This document shows positions 1 to 9,425 of a DNA stretch of 64,000 nucleotides, piece after piece. Under the pieces are notes generated by a model that worked only from the letters and a program-made list of their open reading frames with translations, was not told the DNA's origin and searched no databases. Source of the DNA: Mycolicibacterium canariasense (GTDB lineage Bacteria; Actinomycetota; Actinomycetes; Mycobacteriales; Mycobacteriaceae); the NCBI RefSeq assembly GCF_002101555.1, contig NZ_LQOL01000052.1, positions 459,383 to 523,382 on the forward strand, given 5' to 3'. The first letter of the stretch is position 1. Every line of letters starts with the position of its first letter. A program made the position numbers and the translations under genes.

Positions 1-788
<788 letters not shown>

Positions 789-792
<4 letters not shown>

Positions 793-2450
793 GCCGCCGC
801 CTTCGCGGTGGCGGCGTCGTCCTTCGCCGCCTCCCCGCTGGTGGATTCGCCGGTGGCTCCGGGCTTTTCGGTCTTCTCCGGTTCGGTTTCGGGTGTGCTC
901 TGCGGCTTGGTCGCGGGTTCGGTGCCGGGCTTGGTGGCGTCGGCGGACTTCACGTCGTGCTTGCCGGTCAGCGCCTGACCGAACTGACGAACCAGCTGGG
1001 CCAGCGGGCCCGTCCCGATCGGCCCGCGTACCTTGGGCCGCACCGGTTCCGGTGTGGCGGCGGGTTGGTTCGTCTTGGTGTCGACGGGCTCGGTTTCGGC
1101 GGTGGTGTCCGGTTCTGTCCCTGCGGTATCGACCTTGGTGGTATCGACTTTCGCGGTATCGACCTTGGTGGTGTCGACCGGGGTGTCTGCGGTCTTGGTG
1201 CTCGCAGCGGTCTTGGCGGTGTCGGCGGTCTTGGCCGCCGTCAGGGTGGCGTTCGAGTCCTTAGCCGCCGCCAGGCTGGTGGTCGGGGTGGTGGTGACGG
1301 GCTGGGCAGCCTTGGGCACCTTGACGCCGATATCGGCCAGGGCGGCCTGCACACCCTCGCCGAGGGCCTTGACCACGTCCCCGGCGAGCTTGACCGGATT
1401 GATGTTGAGCGGGATCAGCCGGAACGGCGCCGGCACCCCCGGGCTGAGGCTGCGGTCGTAGCCGGTGTCGATGAGCACCCGCAGCACCGGCTCCAGCAGA
1501 TCCACGATGGGTTTGATGATGAAGCTGGTGTGGGTGAAGCCGCCGAACTCGAGGAACGGGCGCACCAGCGGCAGCGTCCTGGTCGGGATGGTGATGTAGC
1601 GGGTGTCGCCGTAGTCGGTTTGGTTGGTCGGGTCGGCGATCTGGGCGGCCAGTTCTTCGGGCGTGTAGTCGTCGGGCAACTCGTCGGGGGCACTCTTGCC
1701 GTCCGGCGACAGATACGTCCCGTGCACGTACCAGAAGCCGGCGATGGCGTTGAGGGTGGCCAACGCGTTGAGTGGATACAACGGGAAGTCGGAGACACCG
1801 TCGTATTGGAACGCGATATCGGTGGCGCAGATGTGATCGCAGGTGTCGGTGGGGGCGGGCAGCCCGAAGGTGGCGTCCAGGATCGGGACGTGGCCGAGGA
1901 AGGCGAGTCGCTCGAAGAGGCCGCCGTTGGGCCGGTTGGTGTTTCCGATCATCACGAAGGACAGGTAGTTCTGGTTCTTGGGCAGGTAGGCGAGATTGCG
2001 TTTCTCGCGGCTGACGATGTTGCCGCCCTGTGAGTAGCCGAAGATGACGATCGGGGTGTTCGGTGGGTCCTGGGCCAGCGTGTTCACCAGCGTGGAGTTG
2101 AGGTTGGACAATCCCTCCCCGGTGGACACGTCCCATTTGGCACCGTCGAGGCCGCCCCAGCCGGGCAGCGGGATGGGCCAGAACTGGGCCGGATAGTCGA
2201 TGGGTTTCAGGTCGCAGTTCGCGGTGGTGGTGCATCCCGACGGTGACCACCCGTCCGACGGCGCGATGTAGTACTTGAGCGCGTTGGTCATGTAGTCCTG
2301 CACCTCACCCGCTTTGGGGGTGCCGGTGCCGGGCACGATGAGGGCGGTCGCGGCCAGCGCCACGGCCATGCCCAGCACCGACGCGACGGTCAGGAACACC
2401 GCGGTCAGCAGCGCGAATACGGTCAGTACGGATCGTCGTGCGATATGCAT
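789..2450 (-). CDS. secreted PE-PPE domain esterase/lipase with repetitive acidic tail
   Basis: A 553-residue protein. An N-terminal hydrophobic segment (about residues 10-35) serves as signal peptide or anchor. It is followed by a PE-PPE domain, the alpha/beta serine-hydrolase fold found in mycobacterial PE/PPE and stand-alone esterases. The nucleophile elbow is GYSQGG at about residue 143. From about residue 380 the chain becomes a low-complexity Thr/Asp/Lys/Pro/Glu tail with tandem KVDTT/KVDTA units. The start is supported by a GAGGTGG ribosome site five bases before ATG. It is transcribed away from the thiolase operon. Substrate is unknown; acyl esters or envelope lipids are likely for the family. 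Confidence 0.82.
793..815. terminator. hairpin at hflX/PE-PPE convergent ends
   Basis: A GC-rich inverted repeat (nine-base arms with one G-U pair and a TTCGC loop) starts just after the hflX stop and lies inside the last codons of the opposing gene. It could end hflX transcription. It has no U-tract and lies in GC-rich coding DNA, so it may be incidental. Confidence 0.3.
1125..1181 (-). repeat. 15-bp tandem repeat encoding KVDT(T/A) units
   Basis: Near-identical 15-base units begin at about 1125, 1140, 1155 and 1170 and encode the repeated KVDTT/KVDTA pentapeptide in the tail of the PE-PPE esterase. In-frame copy-number change would leave the protein intact. Confidence 0.75.
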
Positions 2451-2555
2451 CTGTCCACCTCGGGATCGGACGGCGCGTGCCCCAGCGATCGTCGCACCGC
2501 GGCGGCGTAACGGAGACGTAAATAGCGAATTTGCGCGACCCGCCGGAATTGAAAG

Positions 2556-2574
2556 TAGAATCTGATTCTAATAT
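2556..2574 (+). promoter_or_regulatory. TetR-type operator overlapping -10 of the thiolase operon
   Basis: TAGAATCTGATTCTA (2556-2570) is a perfect inverted repeat with seven-base arms around one central base. It overlaps a TAATAT -10 hexamer at 2569-2574, so a bound repressor should block RNA polymerase. It resembles the KstR operator core (TAGAAC..GTTCTA), and the last gene of the operon encodes a KstR-like TetR protein, the obvious candidate ligand. The palindrome and -10 are seen directly; the pairing is inferred. Confidence 0.7.
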
Positions 2575-2604
2575 TGTCGGGTGAGTCGACGAACGGAGCG
2601 CCGG

Positions 2605-3810
2605 ATGGGACTGCGGGGCGAGGCCGCGATCGTCGGCTTCCACGAACTGCCGGCCACCCGAAAGCCGACCGGCAAGCCGGAGTTCATCATCGAACAGTGG
2701 GCCCGGCTGGCCGCCGCGGCGATCGCCGACGCCGGCCTGTCCGCCGATCAGGTCGACGGGCTGGTCACCTGCGGGGTGATGGAATCCCAGCTGTTCGTCC
2801 CGTCCACCGTGGCCGAGTACCTGGGCCTGGCCGTCAACTTCGCCGAGATCGTCGACCTCGGTGGGGCCTCCGGGGCGGCCATGGTGTGGCGTGCCGCGGC
2901 GGCCATCGAGCTGGGCATCTGCCGGGCGGTGCTGTGCGCCATTCCGGCCAACTACCTGACCCCGATGTCCGAGCAGCGGCCGTACGACCCGGGCGATGCC
3001 CTCTATTTCGGTGCGTCCAGCTTCCGGTACGGCTCGCCCCAGGCCGAATTCGAGATCCCGTACGGCTACCTCGGGCAGAACGGGCCGTACGCCCAGGTCG
3101 CCCAGATGTATGCCGCCGCATACGGTTACGACGAGGCGGCGATGGCCAAGATCGTCGTCGACCAGCGGGTCAACGCCAATCACACCCCCGGCGCGGTGTT
3201 CAAGGACAAACCACTGACCATCGCCGACGTGCTGGACAGTCCCGTCATCGCCTCACCACTGCACATGCTGGAGATCGTCATGCCCTGCATGGGCGGGTCG
3301 GCGGTGCTGATCACGAATGCCGACCTGGCCCGGGCGAGCCGCAACCGACCGGTGTGGGTCAGAGGTTTCGGCGAACGGGTGCCCTACAAGTCGCCCGTGT
3401 ACGCGGCCGATCCGCTGCAGACTCCCATGATCACCGTCGCCGATTCGGCGTTCGGCATGGCCGGGTTGACGCCCGCCGACATGGACATGGTGTCGATCTA
3501 CGACTGCTACACCATCACCGCGCTGCTCACCCTCGAGGACGCCGGATTCTGCGAGAAGGGCAAGGGCATGCAGTTCGTCACCGACCACGACCTCACCTTC
3601 CGCGGCGACTTCCCGATGAACACCGCCGGCGGCCAACTCGGCTACGGCCAGCCCGGCAATGCCGGTGGGATGCACCACATCTGCGATGCCGCTCGCCAGC
3701 TCATGGGCCGGGCAGGGGAGACCCAGGTGCCCGATTGCCATCGCGCTTTCGTCTCCGGCAACGGCGGTGTGCTCAGCGAACAGGAAGCACTCGTGCTGGA
3801 GGGCGACTAG
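2605..3810 (+). CDS. SCP2-type thiolase / lipid-transfer protein
   Basis: A thiolase-superfamily protein of the SCP-x/Ltp type (about 401 residues). Visible family features include the CMGGSAVLIT segment, GFCEKGKG, and the glycine-rich NTAGGQLGYGQPGNAGG block near the C-terminus. Such proteins act as thiolases or, with a DUF35 partner, as retro-aldolases in sterol side-chain breakdown. The next two genes encode that kind of partner and an acyl-CoA dehydrogenase. Two starts are possible: ATG 2605, preceded by GGAG at 2596, or leaderless GTG 2581, six bases after the TAATAT -10. I chose 2605 because it fits the family's N-terminus. It ends directly against the next gene. Confidence 0.85.
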   Translation: MGLRGEAAIVGFHELPATRKPTGKPEFIIEQWARLAAAAIADAGLSADQVDGLVTCGVMESQLFVPSTVAEYLGLAVNFAEIVDLGGASGAAMVWRAAAAIELGICRAVLCAIPANYLTPMSEQRPYDPGDALYFGASSFRYGSPQAEFEIPYGYLGQNGPYAQVAQMYAAAYGYDEAAMAKIVVDQRVNANHTPGAVFKDKPLTIADVLDSPVIASPLHMLEIVMPCMGGSAVLITNADLARASRNRPVWVRGFGERVPYKSPVYAADPLQTPMITVADSAFGMAGLTPADMDMVSIYDCYTITALLTLEDAGFCEKGKGMQFVTDHDLTFRGDFPMNTAGGQLGYGQPGNAGGMHHICDAARQLMGRAGETQVPDCHRAFVSGNGGVLSEQEALVLEGD

Positions 3811-4221
3811 ATGACCATCGCGATGGGCAGACCGCGACCCCTGCCCACCCCGACCTCGGCGCCGTTCTGGGACGGGTTGCGCCGCCACCAGATCTGGATC
3901 CAATTCTCGCCGTCGGCCGGGGTGTACGTGTTCTACCCGCGGGTGCTGGCGCCGGGCACGCTGGCCGACGACCTGGAATGGCGCCGCATCTCCGGTGCGG
4001 CAACGTTGGTCAGCTTCGCCGTCGCCCAGCGGCCGGTGGCCCCGCAGTTCGCCGACGCGGTGCCGCACCTGCTCGCTGTCGTGCAGTGGCGGGAAGGTCC
4101 GCGGCTGGCCACCGAACTGGTCGGCGTCGACGCCGACCGGTTGCGGGTGGGTATGCCGGTGGAGCCGGTGTTCACCGACCTGCCCGAGATCACGCTGCTG
4201 CAGTACACCGCGGTGCGCTAG
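3811..4221 (+). CDS. DUF35-like OB-fold protein lacking the zinc-ribbon cysteines
   Basis: A 136-residue protein immediately after the thiolase (no gap). Size, position and the pattern FWDGL...FYPR...P match DUF35/OB-fold acyl-CoA-binding partners of SCP2-type thiolases. Those usually open with a rubredoxin-like four-cysteine zinc ribbon. This protein contains no cysteine at all: the equivalent segment reads FSPSAGVYVFYPRVLAP. It is probably the accessory subunit of the upstream thiolase or aldolase, with a degenerate ribbon. Assignment rests on context and weak motif similarity. Confidence 0.7.
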   Translation: MTIAMGRPRPLPTPTSAPFWDGLRRHQIWIQFSPSAGVYVFYPRVLAPGTLADDLEWRRISGAATLVSFAVAQRPVAPQFADAVPHLLAVVQWREGPRLATELVGVDADRLRVGMPVEPVFTDLPEITLLQYTAVR

Positions 4222-4233
4222 AAAGGACTCTCC

Positions 4234-6462
4234 GTGGCCTTGGCCCTGACCGACGAACAGGTCCAGATCGCCGGTGCGATGGCGGGTTTCGCCGCCCGGC
4301 ACGGTGGCCTGGACCTAACCCGGGCGCAGTTCGACGAGCTGGCCGCCGGCCGCCGGCCGGGATTCTGGGGCGCGCTGGTGGACCAGGGCCTGCACGCGGT
4401 GCACCTGCCGGAGCGGATCGGGGGACAGGGTGGTGGGCTGACCGAAGCCGCCTGCGTCGTCGAGGAGGCCGGGTACGGCCTGTTGCCCGGGCCGCTGCTG
4501 ACCACCGTCATCGCCGGAGCGGTCGCCGCCACCGACCCGGGGCCGGCGGCGCGCTCCGTGCTCGGCGACATCGTGGCCGGGCGCACCGCGGCGGTGATCC
4601 TGCCGCAGGCCGGGCAACTGCGTGCCGCCGCGGCCGGCGACGGCTGGCGGGTGTCCGGCACAACCGGTCCCGATATCGGGGTGTGCGGGGCCGATCGCAT
4701 CCTGGTCAGCGCCGCCGCCGAATCCGGCGAGGTGCTCTGGATTGCCTTGGACACCAAGGACTGCGGGGTGCGGGTGCAACCGCAGACCCCCACCGATCTG
4801 ACCCGCGATGTCGGGGTGCTGCACGTCGACGACGCGGTGGTGCCCGACGGCGACGTGCTTCGCGGTGTCGACGCGGTGCGGGCGCGTTGCCTGGCGGTGA
4901 GCATGCTGGCGGCCGAGGCGGCCGGTATCGTGCGCTGGTGTGTGGACAACGTGGTGGCCTACCTGAAGGTGCGCGAACAGTTCGGCAGGCCGATCGGGTC
5001 GTTCCAGGCGTTACAGCACAAGGCCGCCATGCTGTTCATCGACAGCGAGCTGGCCGCGGCCGCGGCGTGGGACGCGGTGCGCGCCGCCGACCAGTCCGTC
5101 GCGCAGCACCACATCGCGGCCGCCGGCGCGGCCATCGTGGCGGTGGGCCGGCTGCCCGAGCTGGTGGTCGACGCGCTCACCATGTTCGGCGCCATCGGCT
5201 ACACGTGGGAACACGACCTGCATCTCTACTGGAAACGCGCGATCAGCCTGGCGGCGGCGGTCGGTTCGGGCACCGGATGGGCGCACACCCTGGGCGACCC
5301 GGCGGCGCCCGGCCGCGATTTCACCATCGAGATCGTCGATGTCGAGCCGGATTTCCGGGCGGCGGTCGCCGCAGCGCTGGACCGGGCGGCGCTGCTGCGC
5401 AACGACACCCCGGGCCGCCAGAACCCCGACGACGCGGAGTTCCGGACGGGCCCCCAGCGCACCGCTCTGGCCGAGGCCGGCCTGGTCGCCGCGCACCTGC
5501 CCACTCCCTGGGGGCTGGCCGCCACCCCGGCTCAGCAGCTGATCATCGACGAGGAGTTCGAGAAGCGGCCCCATCTGGTGCGGCCGTCCCTGGGCATCGC
5601 GGAATGGATCCTGCCCACCGTGTTGGCCGCCGGATCCGACGCGCAGCGCGCGCAATTCGCCGCACCGACCTTGCGCGGAGAGCTCGGTTGGTGCCAGTTG
5701 TTCTCAGAGCCGGGGGCCGGTTCGGACCTCGCGTCGCTGTCCACCAGGGCCACCAAGGTCGACGGTGGCTGGCTGGTGAACGGTCAGAAGGTGTGGACCT
5801 CCTCGGCGCAGCGCGCCGACTGGGGTGCACTGTTGGCCCGCACCGATCCGGATGCCAAGAAGCACAAGGGAATCGGCTACTTCCTGGTCGACATGAGCAC
5901 CCCCGGCATCCGGGTGCGGCCGCTGCGGACCGCCAGCGGGGACGAACATTTCAACGAGGTGTTCTTCGACGACGTGTTCGTCCCGGACGCCATGCTGGTG
6001 GGCGAGCCGACCGACGGCTGGTCGCACGCGCTGGCCACCATGGCCAACGAGCGGGTGGCCATCGGCGCGTATATCAAGCTGGACAAGGAGAGCGAACTGC
6101 GGTCCCTGGCCGGCCGGGGCGGAGAGGTGACCGAGGTGACCATGGTCCGCCGGGCGCTGGGCGAGGTCAGGGCTGCATCGAATGCGATTGCCGCCCTTGC
6201 GGTCCGGGACACACTCAACCGGCTCGCCGGCCACGGGCCGGGGCCGGCGTCCAGCGTCGGCAAGGTGGCGACCGCGCAGATCGTGCGCCGGGTCACCGCC
6301 GAGGCGCTGGCGTTCAGCGGACGCGCGGCGATGGTGGGTGGCGCCGAACAGTCGGCCGTCGCGCACAGCCTGATGATGCCCGCCGAGGTGATCGGGGGTG
6401 GCACCGTCGAGATCCAGTTGAATATCATCGCGACGATGATCCTGGGACTGCCGAGGAATTGA
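4234..6462 (+). CDS. double-length acyl-CoA dehydrogenase (FadE34/ChsE3 type)
   Basis: The GTG start at 4234 follows an AGAAAGGA ribosome site. The 742-residue protein contains two acyl-CoA dehydrogenase halves. The N-terminal half (about 1-345) keeps the helical segment VREQFGRPIGSFQALQHK. The C-terminal half (about 375-742) carries the FAD/substrate segment FSEPGAGSDLAS and the WTSSAQRADW region. Mycobacterial heteromeric or fused dehydrogenases of this layout oxidise steroid side-chain acyl-CoAs, and FadE34 of M. tuberculosis has a similar size. It probably works with the upstream thiolase and OB-fold protein in one beta-oxidation cycle. The substrate is unknown. Confidence 0.85.
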   Translation: MALALTDEQVQIAGAMAGFAARHGGLDLTRAQFDELAAGRRPGFWGALVDQGLHAVHLPERIGGQGGGLTEAACVVEEAGYGLLPGPLLTTVIAGAVAATDPGPAARSVLGDIVAGRTAAVILPQAGQLRAAAAGDGWRVSGTTGPDIGVCGADRILVSAAAESGEVLWIALDTKDCGVRVQPQTPTDLTRDVGVLHVDDAVVPDGDVLRGVDAVRARCLAVSMLAAEAAGIVRWCVDNVVAYLKVREQFGRPIGSFQALQHKAAMLFIDSELAAAAAWDAVRAADQSVAQHHIAAAGAAIVAVGRLPELVVDALTMFGAIGYTWEHDLHLYWKRAISLAAAVGSGTGWAHTLGDPAAPGRDFTIEIVDVEPDFRAAVAAALDRAALLRNDTPGRQNPDDAEFRTGPQRTALAEAGLVAAHLPTPWGLAATPAQQLIIDEEFEKRPHLVRPSLGIAEWILPTVLAAGSDAQRAQFAAPTLRGELGWCQLFSEPGAGSDLASLSTRATKVDGGWLVNGQKVWTSSAQRADWGALLARTDPDAKKHKGIGYFLVDMSTPGIRVRPLRTASGDEHFNEVFFDDVFVPDAMLVGEPTDGWSHALATMANERVAIGAYIKLDKESELRSLAGRGGEVTEVTMVRRALGEVRAASNAIAALAVRDTLNRLAGHGPGPASSVGKVATAQIVRRVTAEALAFSGRAAMVGGAEQSAVAHSLMMPAEVIGGGTVEIQLNIIATMILGLPRN

Positions 6463-6470
6463 GCGCGGAG

Positions 6471-7073
6471 ATGACCGTGAGCACGGACCTGCCCGGCTAC
6501 AAACAGGCGCGCCGGTCACAGATCGTGGCCGCGGCGACGGCGGCGCTCAAGGAACACGAGTACGAACAGATCCAGATGCGCGATGTCGCGGAGAAGGCCG
6601 ACGTGGCGCTGGGCACGCTGTACCGCTACTTCAGTTCCAAAGAGCATGTCTACGCCGCGGTGCTGATGGAATGGGCGCAGCCGGTGTTCGCCGACGCGAC
6701 CGAGGACACCCGCCCGGCCGAACGCCGGGTGCGCGAGAAGGTGCGTGGCATCATCACCAGCTTCGAGCGCTGGCCGGCCTTCTTCAAGGTGTGCATGCTG
6801 TTGCAGAACACCACCGATGCCAACGCCCAGCCATTGATGCGGCAGTTCGCCGAGACCGCGCAGCGCACCCTGGCCGCCGACTTCGCCGCACTGGGGCACC
6901 AGGAATCCTTCGACATCGCCATCATGTTGTGGGGCATCGTCAGTACGATGCTGTCCGGCGCGATCCACAACGGCTATCCGATCGGGGACGCCTACCGGGT
7001 ATCCGACGCGTTCATCGACCTGGTGGCTCCGCGCCTGCCCGCCGATCAGCGCTCGGCGAACACCGGAGGCTGA
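6471..7073 (+). CDS. TetR-family regulator, KstR-like
   Basis: A 200-residue regulator, last gene of the operon, eight bases after the dehydrogenase. The N-terminal helix-turn-helix (about residues 15-58) includes MRDVAEKADVALGTLYRYF, close to the recognition region of KstR, the cholesterol-catabolism repressor. The C-terminal ligand domain is helical. It probably represses its own operon through the TAGAATCTGATTCTA palindrome at 2556, with an acyl-CoA or sterol-CoA thioester as inducer. Its 3' end overlaps the convergent bisC gene by 28 bases. Confidence 0.88.
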   Translation: MTVSTDLPGYKQARRSQIVAAATAALKEHEYEQIQMRDVAEKADVALGTLYRYFSSKEHVYAAVLMEWAQPVFADATEDTRPAERRVREKVRGIITSFERWPAFFKVCMLLQNTTDANAQPLMRQFAETAQRTLAADFAALGHQESFDIAIMLWGIVSTMLSGAIHNGYPIGDAYRVSDAFIDLVAPRLPADQRSANTGG

Positions 7074-9328
7074 TGAGCCCGCACCGGCGGCAACGGCCCG
7101 GTGAACTTCTCCACCTCGACCAGCACATGCGCCCCGGTGCAGCCCCGTGCCAGCGCCGAGGTTCCGACGTCGTCGGTCAACACGTTCGGATTGCCGTGCA
7201 CGCACATCGAATCCGGATCGGACGGGTCCAGTGGATCGAACCAGGCGCCCGTCGACAACTGCACCACGTTGGCGCGCAGGCCGGCATCGGTCACCACACC
7301 GGCCAGGCAGGCGCCGCGGTCGTTGAACACCCGGACCACGTCCCCGTCGGCCAGCCCGCGTTCGGCGGCGTCCTCGGGATGCATCCGGATCGGTTCGCGC
7401 CCGGCCACTTTCGACTGCTGGCTGAGCGCGCCGGTGTCGAGCTGGCTGTGCAGTCGCGACGCCGGCTGGTTGGCCAGCAGGTGCAGCGGGAAGGTGGCCG
7501 CCCGCGCGCCGCCGAGCCATTCCTGCGGTTCGAACCAGGCTGGGTGGCCCAGGCAGTCGGCGTAGCCGAAGCCGTCGATATCGGCCGAGAAGATCTCGAT
7601 GCGTCCGCTCGGGGTGTTGAGCCGGTGCGTGTGCGGGTCGGCCCGGAAATCCGACAGCAGGGTCAGGCCCGGTTCGGTGGGCAGGCGCAGCGCGCCGTCG
7701 GCCCAGAACTGATCGAAGGACGGGGCCGCGAAATCCAGTCCGGCCGCCCATTTTTCATACATGTGCACCAGCCATTGGCGGGCCGTGCGGCCCTCGGTGA
7801 AGGTGTCCCCGATACCGAGCCGGGCGGCCAGCGCGGCGAAGGTGTCGTAGTCGTCGCGGGACTGCGCATGCGGGCGCGCCAGCGCGGGCATCGCCACCAG
7901 CAGCGGGTCGTTGCGCGAGCCCGAGAAGTCGTCCCGCTCGTAGGCGGTGGTCGAGGGCACCACGATATCGGCGTGTTTGGCCATCGCGGTCCAGTACGGG
8001 TCGTGTACGACGATGGTGTCCGGCCGGGCCAGGGCGCGGCGCAGCCGCGGGATGTTCTGGTGGTGATGGAACGGATTGCCGCCGGCCCAGTACACCAGCC
8101 GGATATCGGGGTAGGTCAGCCGCAGCCCGTTGTAGTCGTATTCCTCGCCGGGGTGCAGCAGCATATCGCTGATCGCGGCGACCGGGATGAACGTCGACAC
8201 CGGGTTGTGGCCTTGGGGCAGTGCGGGCAGCCGGAACCGCAGCGGGGCCAGGCCGGGTTCGTTCATCGACCCGTATCCGTGCCCGAATCCTCCTCCGGGC
8301 AGCCCGATTTGGCCGAGCATCGCGGCCAGTGTCAGCCCCATCCAGGGCGCCTGCTCGCCGTGCCGGATGCGCTGCAGCGACCAGCTGACGGTGACCAGGG
8401 TGCGACTGGCGGCCATCCGCCGGGCCAGCGCGGTGATGTCCTGCGCGGCGATACCGCTGATGGTCGACGCCCACGCCGGTGACTTCGGCACGCCGTCGTC
8501 GGTGCCCAACAGGTAGCGCTCGAACCGGTCGTAGCCGACGCAATAGGTGTCCAGGAAGCCCCGGTCGGCCAGGCCCTCGGTGGCCAGCACATGGGCCAGC
8601 GCCAGCATGATGGCCACATCGCTGCCGGGCACCGGCGCGTGCCAGGCGCATTCGCCCTCGATGTCATCGCGCAGCGGTGAGAACGACACGATGCACCCAC
8701 CGCGGTCCCGGAAACGGCGCGGGGATTCACGCGCCGGGTGTGCCGTGGTGCCGCCGTGGTTGATGCCGGTGTTCTTCAGCGCGATCCCGCCGAAGCACAC
8801 CAGCAGATCGGTGTGTTCGACGATGACGTCCCACTGGGTGGAGCGCTTGAACAGGTCGTCATGGGTGCCGACCACCCGGGGCATGATGGCGCCGGTGGCG
8901 CCCAGGCTGTAGGAGTGCCGCGATGACGTGTAGCCGCCGAGCAGTTTGAGGAACCGGTGTACCTGGCTCTGGGCGTGGTGGAACCGCCCGGCGCTGGCCC
9001 AGCCGTAGGAGCCGCCGTAGATCGCCTCGTTGCCGTGGCCGTCGATGACCCGGCGCAGTTCGGCGGCCAGCAGCTCGGTGAGCTCCGCCCAGGACACCGC
9101 GACGAACTCGTCGGCGCCGCGCGCGGTGCTGGGACCGGGCCCGTCGCGCAGCCAGCCACGCCGTACGGCCGGTTCGGTGATCCGGGCCCGGTGCCGCAGC
9201 GAGCCGGGCAGATTGGCCAGCAGGGGTGACGGGTCGGCGTCACCGGCGCGCGGTGTCACGGCGGTGATATCGCCGTCGCTCACCTCGGCGGTGAAGGCAC
9301 CCCAGTGGGCGAGGCTGGCACGGGACAC
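7046..9328 (-). CDS. bisC: molybdopterin oxidoreductase, biotin/S- or N-oxide reductase (BisC type)
   Basis: A 760-residue molybdenum enzyme of the DMSO-reductase family, the size of mycobacterial BisC. There is no Tat signal peptide and no N-terminal [4Fe-4S] cysteine motif, as expected for the cytoplasmic BisC/TorA subgroup. The YGGSYGW segment carries the predicted molybdenum-ligating serine. WAGGNPFHHHQN and GLPGGGFGHGYGS are cofactor-binding segments, and the C-terminal NDRGACLAG domain binds the second pterin. It should reduce biotin sulfoxide, methionine sulfoxide or N-oxides. The GTG start is six bases after a TAGGAT -10 (9335-9340), so the transcript is probably leaderless. Confidence 0.88.
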   Translation of the reverse strand: MSRASLAHWGAFTAEVSDGDITAVTPRAGDADPSPLLANLPGSLRHRARITEPAVRRGWLRDGPGPSTARGADEFVAVSWAELTELLAAELRRVIDGHGNEAIYGGSYGWASAGRFHHAQSQVHRFLKLLGGYTSSRHSYSLGATGAIMPRVVGTHDDLFKRSTQWDVIVEHTDLLVCFGGIALKNTGINHGGTTAHPARESPRRFRDRGGCIVSFSPLRDDIEGECAWHAPVPGSDVAIMLALAHVLATEGLADRGFLDTYCVGYDRFERYLLGTDDGVPKSPAWASTISGIAAQDITALARRMAASRTLVTVSWSLQRIRHGEQAPWMGLTLAAMLGQIGLPGGGFGHGYGSMNEPGLAPLRFRLPALPQGHNPVSTFIPVAAISDMLLHPGEEYDYNGLRLTYPDIRLVYWAGGNPFHHHQNIPRLRRALARPDTIVVHDPYWTAMAKHADIVVPSTTAYERDDFSGSRNDPLLVAMPALARPHAQSRDDYDTFAALAARLGIGDTFTEGRTARQWLVHMYEKWAAGLDFAAPSFDQFWADGALRLPTEPGLTLLSDFRADPHTHRLNTPSGRIEIFSADIDGFGYADCLGHPAWFEPQEWLGGARAATFPLHLLANQPASRLHSQLDTGALSQQSKVAGREPIRMHPEDAAERGLADGDVVRVFNDRGACLAGVVTDAGLRANVVQLSTGAWFDPLDPSDPDSMCVHGNPNVLTDDVGTSALARGCTGAHVLVEVEKFTGPLPPVRAHQPPVFAER

Positions 9329-9361
9329 GCACCAATCCTAGGGGGACGCCCTGACCTGCCG

Positions 9362-9386
9362 ACCAACCATCTGGTTGGTATATGTT
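9362..9386 (+). promoter_or_regulatory. palindromic operator and -10 of fadE20
   Basis: ACCAACCATCTGGTTGGT (9362-9379) is a perfect inverted repeat with eight-base arms and a two-base centre. A TATGTT -10-like hexamer follows at 9381-9386, so the palindrome fills the spacer between -35 and -10. This is typical of TetR repression of fatty-acid genes. No regulator gene adjoins it, so the repressor is unassigned. Confidence 0.68.
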
Positions 9387-9425
9387 GGGCGCCACACCGC
9401 ACATCCCAGTACCGGAGGTCACACC

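Noticed and set aside
957..2033. 358-codon plus-strand frame opposite the PE-PPE gene
   Set aside because: Antisense shadow in GC-rich DNA with Gly/Arg/Val-biased composition and no motif; the minus-strand frame carries the signal peptide and GYSQGG motif.
2574..6470. Very long plus-strand open frame ahead of the tetR gene
   Set aside because: It is an out-of-frame shadow of the thiolase, OB-fold and dehydrogenase genes, Arg/Gly-rich and without domains; only the part from 6471 (TetR) is real.
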